Under the pieces are notes generated by a model. It was given only the letters and a program-made list of their open reading frames with translations. It did no database searches and was not told the DNA's origin. The position numbers and the translations under genes were made by a program. 64,000 nt of DNA from Candidatus Gastranaerophilales bacterium (lineage in GTDB: Bacteria > Cyanobacteriota > Vampirovibrionia > Gastranaerophilales > Gastranaerophilaceae): assembly GCA_944325085.1 (NCBI GenBank), contig CALUYT010000028.1, forward strand, positions 43,331 through 107,330. Direction: 5' to 3'. Shown one piece after another: positions 9,970-17,972 of the stretch. How positions within the stretch are numbered: position 1 is the stretch's first letter; each line of letters opens with the position of its first letter.

Positions 9970-10746
9970 TCATTTTAATTTTTCCTGATACTCATATCTA
10001 TATTTTTTCTGAAAAAATTTATAAGTTCCATCAGCTTGTTTTTCAAGATATAAAGAATTACCTTTTTCTTCTGGCAAAATATAAACTTTAGTTGAAACAC
10101 CCTTAATTAATGATTTCATTTTATCAAAAGTTTCTACTAAAAAATTTACACATCCGAACGATACTCTATTATCTTTTATAGTTTTATTTTGTAAAGCACT
10201 AACTCTTAATTTACCCATAGAAGATTTTGGAACTCGATGCAATGCTAATACTTGTGATTTTTTATAAGCTTCTTGGGTATGGTCACCTGCCAGAATAAGA
10301 ACCCTTTGGCCATATAATTTTTCATCACTCGAACCTTTTTTTACACCTTCCCGAACAATAGTATATTCACCAGGAGTAGTATATGCGGCTAGCTTTGCAC
10401 CTTTTACTTTATATCCGCCTGAACGTTTATCTCCTATATTTCGCCCTAGCAAAACTTGGTTCATTTGTAATGTATCACCGGAAGGACTTAATACAAAAGC
10501 CTTGCATTTCTTTTTATCAACGACAACATAATTACCGTTTGACATTCCATACTTATTTAGTAATTTATTATACTCAATAACTTTTGTCATATCAGACATT
10601 TTCTTACTAAAAGTATCCACCAATATAGTTTGTAATTTTGGATCTTCAGCTAACTGTACAACACGGGGAACTGCTTTTTCTCCACAAGTAGTAAATATTG
10701 GAGATGTTGCTATTAATAATGTTGGAAATATATTTTTAATATTCAT
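9970..10746 (-). CDS. Exported L,D-transpeptidase-like (YkuD) protein
   Basis: A 258-residue protein. The N-terminus (about 1-25) is hydrophobic and ends in FTTCGEK, suggesting a signal peptide or lipoprotein-like anchor. A YkuD-type fold is indicated by NYVVVDKKKCKAFVL, a PGEYTI strand, a conserved His in ALHRVPKSS, and the catalytic block SFGCVNF (SxGCxN). Such enzymes make 3-3 crosslinks in peptidoglycan or attach proteins to it. The His-to-Cys spacing is longer than in the minimal motif. It is paralogous to the next gene upstream (10822-12036), sharing the VLLG, TTPGE and ILPEEKGNSL-type segments. The SD (AAAAAGG) is inside a strong hairpin. Confidence 0.75.
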   Translation of the reverse strand: MNIKNIFPTLLIATSPIFTTCGEKAVPRVVQLAEDPKLQTILVDTFSKKMSDMTKVIEYNKLLNKYGMSNGNYVVVDKKKCKAFVLSPSGDTLQMNQVLLGRNIGDKRSGGYKVKGAKLAAYTTPGEYTIVREGVKKGSSDEKLYGQRVLILAGDHTQEAYKKSQVLALHRVPKSSMGKLRVSALQNKTIKDNRVSFGCVNFLVETFDKMKSLIKGVSTKVYILPEEKGNSLYLEKQADGTYKFFQKKYRYEYQEKLK

Positions 10747-10790
10747 AAATAAACCTTTTTGACTTACGTAAAAACCAAAAAGATTTATTT
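10747..10790 (-). promoter_or_regulatory. 15-bp hairpin masking the SD of the YkuD gene
   Basis: Inverted repeat of 15 nt: arms at 10776-10790 and 10747-10761, with one position that is a U-G wobble in RNA, around a 14-nt loop containing TTACGTAA. The 3' arm ends exactly at the base before the ATG (10746) and includes the AAAAAGG SD. It may control translation (thermosensor- or riboregulator-like) or terminate upstream transcription. Confidence 0.6.
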
Positions 10791-10821
10791 TTCACAAAAT
10801 ATATAAAAATATTACATTTTA

Positions 10822-12036
10822 TTAAGTTTCACTAAACCAAGTCATTGGATTATACCAAACGGAATCTTGTTTTTTAGGTGGCTCTTTTTGTTGAGCAATA
10901 TTTTGATTAGCTCCTGCAAAACTTTTTTGAAGTTTCTTACTTTTTATTTTTTGCTGTACTACTGCTAATTTTCTGTTTTGTTCAGAATTTTTATATTGAG
11001 TAACAAATTTTACAGAACCATCTTCCTGTTCTTTTAAAACAAGCTTATTACCTTTATCCTCAGGCAAAACATAAACAGTTGAACCAACTTTTATTCCATA
11101 CTTCATTTCCATTTCTTTTAAGTTATCAACAGGGATATTTACACATCCCATACTTTGTCTATTATCAGCCAAATTACCATTACCATAGAATTGATCTCTA
11201 ACTTTTGGGTTAGCAGTCCCATGCATAGCCTGAAAACCTCCGGCTAATTTCTTTTTACCACCACTACCTGGAGCATCCGGTCTCATTTCTACTTCAGGAT
11301 CAAAAGTTCCGTTTAAATCACCAAAATAATACAATCCACCAAATGTTCCTGATTTACCTGTTAAAGGAAATTCTCCAGGAACTGTTGTGTATACCCTTTT
11401 GGAAGGATCTTTTGCATAAGCAGTAGATAAATTATCTCCCTTATGTTGACCTAATAATACTTCATAAGAATCTAATGCCCTGCCTTCTTTATTATATACA
11501 GTAGCTCGGCAAGTTTTCTTGTCTATAATTACATAATTACCTTTTGCATGTTTCTTATTATATTCAATAATTCTTTGAGTATCAGTACCTAAACTGTTTA
11601 TTTTGATTATTTCAGCCTTCTTTGCTGCTTCTTTGGATTGGATATACTTCTTTGGTAAAAATGAAGTAACATCTCTTTGTGGTCTTGTTGTATCCTGAAT
11701 AGCAGTCATATCCTCAGGTTTTAAATGGACAGAAGAATCCGCAGCAACAACACTTCCCCTAGAACTTGCAGAAGCTTGGGATTTAGCAGAAGCTTGAGAC
11801 TTTGCTGGGGCGTTATCATTTTCATCAATCACAAATTTACTACCAATCTTGGAGAAAAATTTGTTATTAAAATCATTAACAGATTCACAATTATTCAATT
11901 TTGCCAAACGCTGCATTTCTTTTGTAATTTCAGCATTACTTGCTTTTTTACCTTTTGCTTTTAAATTATTTGCAGCAACTGACCAAGCACAATCACCTTG
12001 TCTAACTGTTCGCATATTAGGATTAATATCTGTCAT
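10822..12036 (-). CDS. LysM-like plus L,D-transpeptidase (YkuD) protein
   Basis: A 404-residue protein. ATG 12036 is preferred because GGAG lies just upstream; the in-frame ATG at 12048 overlaps that site. The N-terminus (MRTVRQGDCAWSVA, about residues 8-21) resembles a LysM peptidoglycan-binding domain, followed by a Ser/Ala/Gln linker with a repeated AKSQAS. The catalytic domain covers about 150-370: NYVIIDKKTCRATVYN, TTVPGEFP, the catalytic His in FQAMHGTANP, and SMGCVNIP with the nucleophile Cys. A basic tail follows. No signal peptide is visible, odd for a periplasmic enzyme, so export may use another route. Paralogue of the gene at 9970-10746. Confidence 0.8.
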   Translation of the reverse strand: MTDINPNMRTVRQGDCAWSVAANNLKAKGKKASNAEITKEMQRLAKLNNCESVNDFNNKFFSKIGSKFVIDENDNAPAKSQASAKSQASASSRGSVVAADSSVHLKPEDMTAIQDTTRPQRDVTSFLPKKYIQSKEAAKKAEIIKINSLGTDTQRIIEYNKKHAKGNYVIIDKKTCRATVYNKEGRALDSYEVLLGQHKGDNLSTAYAKDPSKRVYTTVPGEFPLTGKSGTFGGLYYFGDLNGTFDPEVEMRPDAPGSGGKKKLAGGFQAMHGTANPKVRDQFYGNGNLADNRQSMGCVNIPVDNLKEMEMKYGIKVGSTVYVLPEDKGNKLVLKEQEDGSVKFVTQYKNSEQNRKLAVVQQKIKSKKLQKSFAGANQNIAQQKEPPKKQDSVWYNPMTWFSET

Positions 12037-12136
12037 TTTTATCTCCATTTTTGTAACTTCACATGTTATTAAAGTATATATCTTTTATATAATTGCTATA
12101 TATTTATACATTGTTAACTTTTGTTACTTTGCATTT

Positions 12137-12167
12137 TTGTCAATTTATATCTTTGACGTGATACAAT
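12137..12167 (+). promoter_or_regulatory. Putative promoter of the TSCPD/NifX-like operon
   Basis: TTGTCA (12137-12142), a long 19-nt spacer and TACAAT (12162-12167), followed by AAAAGGAG before ATG 12188. Confidence 0.5.
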
Positions 12168-12187
12168 TAAGTAAAAAGGAGAAAATT

Positions 12188-12463
12188 ATGTCAGAAGAAA
12201 TTATACAATATCACACACAAGGTACCTGCTGTCAGGTAATGCAAGTTAAAATTGAAGATAATAAAATTATAGATGCCGAATTCTTTGGCGGATGCAATGG
12301 AAATTTAAAGGGAATAAAAAGCCTTATAAAAGGAATGAACATTGATGATGTTATTGAAAAATTACAGGGAATTACCTGTGGTCCAAAACCAACAAGCTGC
12401 CCTGACCAACTTGCAAAATGCTTAATAGAATATAAAAACAAAGTTACATCAAACATAAAATAA
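12188..12463 (+). CDS. TSCPD domain protein (TIGR03905-like)
   Basis: A 91-residue protein starting at ATG 12188, with AAGGAG 7 nt upstream. An upstream in-frame extension from 11849 is rejected because it runs through the promoter region. Features include GTCCQVMQVKIEDNKI, GGCNGNLKG and PTSCPDQLAKCL, matching the stand-alone TSCPD family. A similar module sits at the C-terminus of some B12-dependent ribonucleotide reductases. The five or so cysteines suggest metal or redox chemistry. It is followed 10 nt later by a NifX-like gene, so the two are co-transcribed. Biochemical role not established. Confidence 0.85.
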   Translation: MSEEIIQYHTQGTCCQVMQVKIEDNKIIDAEFFGGCNGNLKGIKSLIKGMNIDDVIEKLQGITCGPKPTSCPDQLAKCLIEYKNKVTSNIK

Positions 12464-12473
12464 GGAGATACAT

Positions 12474-12872
12474 ATGAAAGTTGCAGTAACATATAATAAT
12501 AATGAAATTTTTCAACATTTTGGCCACAGTGAACAATTTAAAATATATGATATTGAAGATAATAAAATTATCAATTCAGAAGTTGTTAATACTCAAGGAG
12601 CAGGACACGGTGCTATTGTACAATTTTTAGTTAATAATAACATCGATACTTTAATCTGCGGTGGTATTGGCGGAGGAGCACAAAATGCTTTAGCCGAAAA
12701 CAATATAAAATTATTCGGTGGAGTTTCAGGTAATGCTGATGAAGCTGTAAATGCTCTTATTTCAGGGAATCTTGAATTTAATCCTAATGTAAGATGCTCA
12801 CATCATGACCATGAACACGGAAATGAACAGCATACATGTGGTTCACATGGTTGTGGCAAGTGTCATCATTAA
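12474..12872 (+). CDS. NifB/NifX-type iron-molybdenum cofactor-like protein with His/Cys-rich tail
   Basis: A 132-residue protein preceded by AGGAGA. The N-terminal ~100 residues match the dinitrogenase FeMo-cofactor accessory fold: MKVAVTYNNNEIFQHFGHS, CGGIGGGAQNAL and GVSGNADEAV. The last ~30 residues contain about ten His and five Cys (HHDHEHGNEQ, CGSHGCGKCHH), a likely metal-binding tail. No nitrogenase genes are near. In non-fixing bacteria such proteins are thought to handle Fe-S or other metal clusters. Paired with the TSCPD protein and followed by a strong terminator. Confidence 0.9.
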   Translation: MKVAVTYNNNEIFQHFGHSEQFKIYDIEDNKIINSEVVNTQGAGHGAIVQFLVNNNIDTLICGGIGGGAQNALAENNIKLFGGVSGNADEAVNALISGNLEFNPNVRCSHHDHEHGNEQHTCGSHGCGKCHH

Positions 12873-12891
12873 AATTAACAAATTGATATGA

Positions 12892-12932
12892 AAAATAACT
12901 TCCTAATCAATAAAATCATAGGAAGTTATTTT
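12892..12932 (+). terminator. Intrinsic terminator after the NifX-like gene
   Basis: 14-bp stem AAAATAACTTCCTA / TAGGAAGTTATTTT, 13-nt loop, then a T-run. Confidence 0.9.
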
Positions 12933-12994
12933 TTTTGTATAAATTAAGCAATTTTTTTTCACAAAAAAACTTTATTTATATATAAGGGGATAAT

Positions 12995-13693
12995 ATGTCA
13001 ATTTTAACTACAGGATTAAAATATTTAAAAGGTATTAGTAAAAACACCAATATTAGTTCGAATGTAACTAAAACTCTTAAAGAAACACCACCGAACAAAA
13101 TGTTTTGCCAAGAGTATTGGAAAGAAGCACTTGATAGCAGAATAGTAAGAAATACAAACAAAACAAGTGTACCAAACCACGGGTTATTAAACGGTATAAA
13201 TCACCATTTTATACATTCACCACACCCTGAGCATCTTGATATGCCAGCGTGTAACTCTGATCTAACAGTCCGAGAATTAATCAGAGAAACTGACTGGGAT
13301 TTTAAATCCCTTAAACCAACCACACAAAAAATGACAACATATAGATGCGTAGGCGAAAAACCGGAGTTTTTTGCCGAATACAAACAGTATCAAAAAGCTC
13401 GTAATGTTAAAAAAGGTGATATCATAACAATGAGAGAATATGCTTATGCAACATCTGACAAAAATTATGCAGAAGTATATTTGCCAAATAGACGTGGAAT
13501 ATACTATGAAATTGAAATTCCTGAAAATTCACGAGTATCCCGAACAGGAATTATTGGAACTAATGATGAAATAGTTTTTCCAAGATCCTCTCAATTTGAA
13601 TGTCTTGATACAAAAGAAGTAAAAGACGAAATAAATGATTATTTAATGGTCAAATTAAGATATATTCAGCCTAAAGAATATTGGCGCGCTTAA
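12995..13693 (+). CDS. Putative ADP-ribosyltransferase (ADPRT exoenzyme / ART fold)
   Basis: A 232-residue protein, ATG preceded by AAGGGGATAAT. The C-terminal half carries the signature order of R-S-E class mono-ADP-ribosyltransferases. TTYRCVG has R117, on the strand that binds NAD. KKGDIITMREYAYATS (A152-T153-S154) occupies the STS position. NDEIVFPRSSQF has E192 at the catalytic Glu position, with N190 where ExE or QxE enzymes carry Glu/Gln. The N-terminal ~110 residues are unrecognised and lack a classical signal peptide, so secretion would need another system. Such enzymes modify host or competitor proteins using NAD. Transcription converges on proA with one base between the stop codons. 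Confidence 0.6.
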   Translation: MSILTTGLKYLKGISKNTNISSNVTKTLKETPPNKMFCQEYWKEALDSRIVRNTNKTSVPNHGLLNGINHHFIHSPHPEHLDMPACNSDLTVRELIRETDWDFKSLKPTTQKMTTYRCVGEKPEFFAEYKQYQKARNVKKGDIITMREYAYATSDKNYAEVYLPNRRGIYYEIEIPENSRVSRTGIIGTNDEIVFPRSSQFECLDTKEVKDEINDYLMVKLRYIQPKEYWRA

Positions 13694-13694
13694 A

Positions 13695-14951
13695 TTATGC
13701 TAAATCCTTGTGGTGAAAACTTTTAATACCTTTAGCATAATCATCTACAATATGCCCTTGACCAATCAATTTATATTTATAAATCGTTAGTCCTTCTAAA
13801 CCAACAGGACCTCTTGCGTGAGTTTTATTTGTTGATATACCGACTTCAGCTCCAAAGCCATATCTGAAGCCATCAGCAAATCTCGTAGATGCATTCATAT
13901 ATACACCTGCAGAATCTACATTATTCATAAATTTTTCTGCATTTTCAACATTTTTTGTAATAATACAATCTGTATGTCCAGAACCATAAGTGTTTATATG
14001 ATTTATAGCTTCATCTGTATTTTCAACAAATTTATATGCTAAAATTTTATCTCCATATTCAATATCCCAAGCTTCAGGATTTGAAATTAATTTAATTTCA
14101 GATAATTGTAATGAAGCTAATAATTCATCTGACTTTTTGAAATCTTTATGAATTAACAATGTTTCTACCGCATTACAAGCACTTGGATACTGTGTTTTTG
14201 CATCAGTCACAATTTTAGATGCCATCTCAATATCTGCGGATTCATCAACAAATATATGGCAAATACCATTAGCATGACCTAATACAGGGATTTTTGTATT
14301 TTCTTTAATATATTGCACCAATTTATTTCCCCCGCGCGGAATAATCAAATTGATATAATTATCACACTTTAACATTTGCGCAACATCTTCTCGAGAAAAT
14401 ACTTGTTGTACAACATTTTTAGGAAATCCATCAACTTTTTCCAATGCTAAATTAATAATTTCTAAAATTTCTTTATTTGTATTTTTAGATTCTTTACCAC
14501 CTTTTAAAATTACAGCATTTGATGATTTTATTGCCAATGAAGAAATTTGAGAAATTACATCAGGTCTTGCTTCAAAAATTATTCCCAAAACCCCAATAGG
14601 ACATGAAACTTTATTTAAAACTAACCCTTCATCAAGTTCTCTTACAAAAAGTTTTTTACCAATTGGATCTTCTAAATGCGCTATATCACGAACACCTTGA
14701 ATCATATCACGCATTTTATTTTCATCTAATTTTAAACGATTAAATGTAGATTTTGTAATTTCACCATTTTTAACTAAATCTTCTGCTGCTAACAAATCTT
14801 GTTTATTTGCTGCAAATATTTTTTCTTTATTTTCTTCAAAAGCATCAGCTATTTTATTTAATGCAAGGTTTTTAACTTCAGTACTTAAATCTGCAATTTT
14901 TAAAGATGCTTCCTTTGCCTTTTGTGCAATTTCAATAAAATTATTTTCCAT
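13695..14951 (-). CDS. proA: Glutamate-5-semialdehyde dehydrogenase (gamma-glutamyl phosphate reductase)
   Basis: A 418-residue enzyme of the second step of proline synthesis, reducing gamma-glutamyl phosphate with NADPH. It has the aldehyde dehydrogenase fold. Visible are the early block CPIGVLGIIFEARPDV, ILKGGKES, NLIIPRGG, the catalytic cysteine region YPSACNAVET, and the terminal HARGPVGLEGLTIYKY, all typical of ProA. Length is normal. It lies 7 nt downstream of proB, forming a proBA operon. The start has a weak AGG element within the proB end, so it may be translationally coupled. Confidence 0.97.
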   Translation of the reverse strand: MENNFIEIAQKAKEASLKIADLSTEVKNLALNKIADAFEENKEKIFAANKQDLLAAEDLVKNGEITKSTFNRLKLDENKMRDMIQGVRDIAHLEDPIGKKLFVRELDEGLVLNKVSCPIGVLGIIFEARPDVISQISSLAIKSSNAVILKGGKESKNTNKEILEIINLALEKVDGFPKNVVQQVFSREDVAQMLKCDNYINLIIPRGGNKLVQYIKENTKIPVLGHANGICHIFVDESADIEMASKIVTDAKTQYPSACNAVETLLIHKDFKKSDELLASLQLSEIKLISNPEAWDIEYGDKILAYKFVENTDEAINHINTYGSGHTDCIITKNVENAEKFMNNVDSAGVYMNASTRFADGFRYGFGAEVGISTNKTHARGPVGLEGLTIYKYKLIGQGHIVDDYAKGIKSFHHKDLA

Positions 14952-14958
14952 TTTTAAC

Positions 14959-16107
14959 CTATAAAATTGTTATATTATCTCTTGTAATAATTGCGTCGTA
15001 ATTTTTAAAACCTAAAATATCAACAATATTATCAGAATGACTTCCTAAAAGTTTTTTGCAAGAATCAGAATCATAATTAACAATCCCACGTGCAAATTCA
15101 TTCTTATTTTCATCTAAAATTGATATTACATCACCTTTTTTAAAGGTATTCTTTACTCCAATCACACCGATTGGTAATAGGCTTTTTTCTCCTGTTAAAA
15201 GAGCTTTTTTAGCACCGCCATTTACGATTATCTTTCCTATAATATTAGTAGCATAACCAATCCAACGCTTTTTATCAGGCATATTTTCATTTTGTGGTAA
15301 AAACATTGTACCTAAATCTTCACCATCAAAAATCTTTCTAATAACAAAAGGCTCTTTACCATTTGCAATTAATACCTTACCTCCAAATCTTGTAACAAGT
15401 CGGGCAGCTTTTAATTTTGTTTCCATTCCGCCTCTGCCACCTTCTGATGCTCCAGATGCCATTGCAAATATTTCATCATTAACTTCCGGTACAGATTTTA
15501 ACAATTTAGCATTTGGATTTGTTTTAGGATTATCATCATATAAACCGTTGATATCTGATAAAATTATTAACAAATCTGCATCTAATTCACTTGCAACAAG
15601 TGCTGATAATTTATCATTATCAGAAAAACATACTTGCATATCTTCTTTAATATAACGTAAAGCAACATCTAAAGTAGATACTGTATCATTCTGATTAATT
15701 ACAGGAATAACACCCATTTCTAACAACTTGTTCAAAGTTGTTCTCAAACTTAGATATCTTTCTCTTACAGAAAAATCATCTTCAGTTAATAAAATCTGAG
15801 CAGCTGTCAAGCCATAAGTTTCAAAACCACTTTCATATATCGACATCAATTTACCTTGTCCAATGGCAGCACATGCCTGTTTAACCGCAGTTCCTTGAGT
15901 ATCTGATAATCCCAGTTTCTTTTTCCCTAAGCTTACAGCTCCTGAGGTTATTACAATAACTTCTTTTCCTTTATTAACGAGTTTGGCTATATCTTCAATA
16001 AATGTATAAACTCTTGGTAATGATACAAAACCCTCGTCATTTCTTAATACATTTGTTCCTAATTTGATTACAATTCTATTTGCATTTATAAATTCTTGTC
16101 TGTCCAT
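14959..16107 (-). CDS. proB: Glutamate 5-kinase with PUA domain
   Basis: A 382-residue enzyme that phosphorylates glutamate at the start of proline synthesis. The amino-acid kinase domain covers about 1-260 (VIKLGTNVLRN, VITSGAVSLGKKKLG, ASGASEGGRGGMETKLKAA). The C-terminal ~100 residues form a PUA domain (INGGAKKALL-like KIIVNGGAKKALL). Proline feedback inhibition is usual for the family. No Shine-Dalgarno is seen: a TAAAAT -10 ends 7 nt before the ATG, suggesting a leaderless mRNA for the proBA operon. Confidence 0.97.
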   Translation of the reverse strand: MDRQEFINANRIVIKLGTNVLRNDEGFVSLPRVYTFIEDIAKLVNKGKEVIVITSGAVSLGKKKLGLSDTQGTAVKQACAAIGQGKLMSIYESGFETYGLTAAQILLTEDDFSVRERYLSLRTTLNKLLEMGVIPVINQNDTVSTLDVALRYIKEDMQVCFSDNDKLSALVASELDADLLIILSDINGLYDDNPKTNPNAKLLKSVPEVNDEIFAMASGASEGGRGGMETKLKAARLVTRFGGKVLIANGKEPFVIRKIFDGEDLGTMFLPQNENMPDKKRWIGYATNIIGKIIVNGGAKKALLTGEKSLLPIGVIGVKNTFKKGDVISILDENKNEFARGIVNYDSDSCKKLLGSHSDNIVDILGFKNYDAIITRDNITIL

Positions 16108-16114
16108 ACTAAAA

Positions 16115-16120
16115 ATTTTA
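16115..16120 (-). promoter_or_regulatory. -10 element for leaderless proB
   Basis: TAAAAT on the minus strand ends 7 nt before ATG 16107, which places the predicted transcription start at or beside the start codon. The -35 is not obvious. Confidence 0.5.
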
Positions 16121-16186
16121 GCACAAGTACTTTATATATGCTACAAATTATTATTATGTTATATTTAAATTGAAAAAGGGGTAATT

Positions 16187-16939
16187 ATGAAAATAGGAAT
16201 AATTGGTTTAGGATTAATTGGTGGCTCTATATTCAAGGATTTATCAAAACTTGGTTATGATGTTATTGGAATTTCACAATCTCAAACAGGAAATAATATT
16301 TACAAAGATTATAACGAATTAAAAAATTGTGAAATTATTTTTGTATGTTCCGCCATGAACAAAACTCTATCAATACTTGATAAGCTTGAAACAATAATAA
16401 GTCCAAACACAATTGTTACAGATGTTTGTTCACTAAAAAGTTTTGTATGTAATAAAAAACGACCATACAAATTTATACCATCACACCCAATGGCAGGAAC
16501 TGAACATAAAGGATTTGAAAATTCATTAGAAGGTTTATTTAAAAATGCAAAATGGGTTATTACTCCTGTATTTGGGAGTGATGAAAAACTTGTAAAAATA
16601 ATTGAACAGCTTGGAGCAAAAGTTGTCAAAACAACTCCCCAAAAACATGATGAAGCCGTTGCATTAATTTCACATATGCCAATGCTAATAGCTCAAGCAA
16701 TTTTTAAAACCGCACAAGAAAATGAATTAGCCCTTGAAATTGCATCATCAGGATTCCGAGATATGACACGTCTTGCAATGTCTAACCCTGAAATGGCAAA
16801 TGATATGATAAATATGAATGCTGATAATATACAAATGAGTCTTTTAAAACTATATAAATCAATCGGCGATTTAACTAATTCTAATTATCTTGAACAGATA
16901 AATGAGATTAAATTAAATCGCCAATCGATGTTTATATAA
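16187..16939 (+). CDS. tyrA: Prephenate/arogenate dehydrogenase
   Basis: A 250-residue NAD(P)-dependent dehydrogenase of tyrosine synthesis. The Rossmann motif GLGLIGGS (7-14) starts the protein. The family signature SHPMAGTEHKGFENS lies around 96-110, and ISHMPMLIAQAIF and GFRDMTRLA in the helical C-terminal domain are typical. It has no ACT or chorismate mutase domain, so it is the short monofunctional type also found in cyanobacteria, where arogenate is the usual substrate. Which substrate is used here cannot be told. SD AAAGGGG is 6 nt upstream. Another aromatic gene (aroF) lies 1 kb away on the other strand. Confidence 0.93.
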   Translation: MKIGIIGLGLIGGSIFKDLSKLGYDVIGISQSQTGNNIYKDYNELKNCEIIFVCSAMNKTLSILDKLETIISPNTIVTDVCSLKSFVCNKKRPYKFIPSHPMAGTEHKGFENSLEGLFKNAKWVITPVFGSDEKLVKIIEQLGAKVVKTTPQKHDEAVALISHMPMLIAQAIFKTAQENELALEIASSGFRDMTRLAMSNPEMANDMINMNADNIQMSLLKLYKSIGDLTNSNYLEQINEIKLNRQSMFI

Positions 16940-16953
16940 GTTGTTTTATTTAA

Positions 16954-17847
16954 CTATGCCGCAACGTTAGAAGCTTTTTGCAAATTCTCTAATTTTGCCA
17001 CTAACTTAGCTTTAGCAGCTTGAGCATGTTGTGCCCATTTTTCCATACCAGGTTTTGACCATTGTGCAATAATTTCATCTTGTTTTGCAATTTGAGCTTG
17101 TAAATCTGCAATCTTTTTCGCATTATCAGCTACTGGATTTAATGGTACAGCTGTAGGAGTTGGAGCTTTAGGTTTTTGCTCTAAAATAACTCTACCTGAT
17201 TTATTTTTAGTTCTTACAATACCTTGAGATTCCATTACATCTGCTAAAGAATTTGTTGCTGCTTTATTATTCTTTTGCATATATGCAAGTTCTTCTGCTG
17301 TTGCTGGGGTTCTCATTGAATTGTGAAGTGCATCTAAGTCTTTTTGTGTAAATGCTTCCATTTCTTCATTAAGTTTGGTTTGTGCAATAATTTGTTTTTT
17401 ATTATGTCTTATTTTTCTATTGTAATTTTTACCTTTTGGTTTAACTTTTGTATTTGGAGCTAAATCTGCATTTTCAGCAATCACAACAGCTTTAGCTTTT
17501 GGTTTTACAACCTTTTTAGTTTTCTTAATTACATTTTTTACATCAGGTGCAACATCTGCTGCAGCTTTTGAACCTGCTTTACCACCACTAGTAAAGAAAT
17601 TCCTTAATTCATTAATTAAACCTTTGCCCTTGCCTTTAGTAAAAAACCATATAGCACCAGCACCAACAAAAATTAATCCTGCGGTAACTAAATTCTTTTT
17701 ACGTTTTTCTGCCTTTTCACGTTGCACAGGATCATAAAGTCCCGGCTTAAAATCTTCGGGTCCACGGTATTCTCCATATTTATTACCAGTATATGTTACA
17801 CTGTAAGGAGAATATGCGTACGCACTAACATTACTAATACCTGACAT
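16954..17847 (-). CDS. Lineage-specific membrane-anchored protein with coiled coil
   Basis: A 297-residue protein, not recognised. An N-terminal Tyr/Ser-rich stretch with TYTGNKYGEYRG (the FxG-like motif seen elsewhere in the window) is followed by a basic region (KAEKRKK-like) and one membrane segment (LVTAGLIFVGAGAIWFF, about 50-67). The middle is highly basic, Lys/Ala/Val-rich, and the last ~50 residues (ADLQAQIAKQDEIIAQ) look like a coiled coil. Orientation and function are unknown. SD AAAGGA precedes the ATG. An 11-bp inverted repeat lies in its leader. Confidence 0.7.
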   Translation of the reverse strand: MSGISNVSAYAYSPYSVTYTGNKYGEYRGPEDFKPGLYDPVQREKAEKRKKNLVTAGLIFVGAGAIWFFTKGKGKGLINELRNFFTSGGKAGSKAAADVAPDVKNVIKKTKKVVKPKAKAVVIAENADLAPNTKVKPKGKNYNRKIRHNKKQIIAQTKLNEEMEAFTQKDLDALHNSMRTPATAEELAYMQKNNKAATNSLADVMESQGIVRTKNKSGRVILEQKPKAPTPTAVPLNPVADNAKKIADLQAQIAKQDEIIAQWSKPGMEKWAQHAQAAKAKLVAKLENLQKASNVAA

Positions 17848-17856
17848 AAAAATTCC

Positions 17857-17923
17857 TTTCTAATCTTTCAACCTTACAAAGTAATAAAAAAATTTTTCAT
17901 ACTAAAATTGATAAGATTAGAAA
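17857..17923 (-). repeat. 11-bp inverted repeat in the leader of the coiled-coil membrane protein
   Basis: TTTCTAATCTT (17857-17867) and AAGATTAGAAA (17913-17923) are exact reverse complements 45 nt apart. The arm nearest the gene abuts the AAAGGA ribosome-binding site. It could form a long-range stem or be an operator pair. Confidence 0.45.
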
Positions 17924-17972
17924 TTAAGGTTTAATATTTCTTAACAAACTCTCAGTTATAAAATTTGCAAAC

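Noticed and set aside
11849..12187. Long N-terminal extension of the TSCPD protein
   Set aside because: Runs antisense over the L,D-transpeptidase start and through the promoter; normal-length protein begins at 12188 with a good SD.
12474..12872. NifX-like gene as a sign of nitrogen fixation
   Set aside because: No nitrogenase or NifB radical-SAM gene nearby; family is common in non-fixing bacteria.
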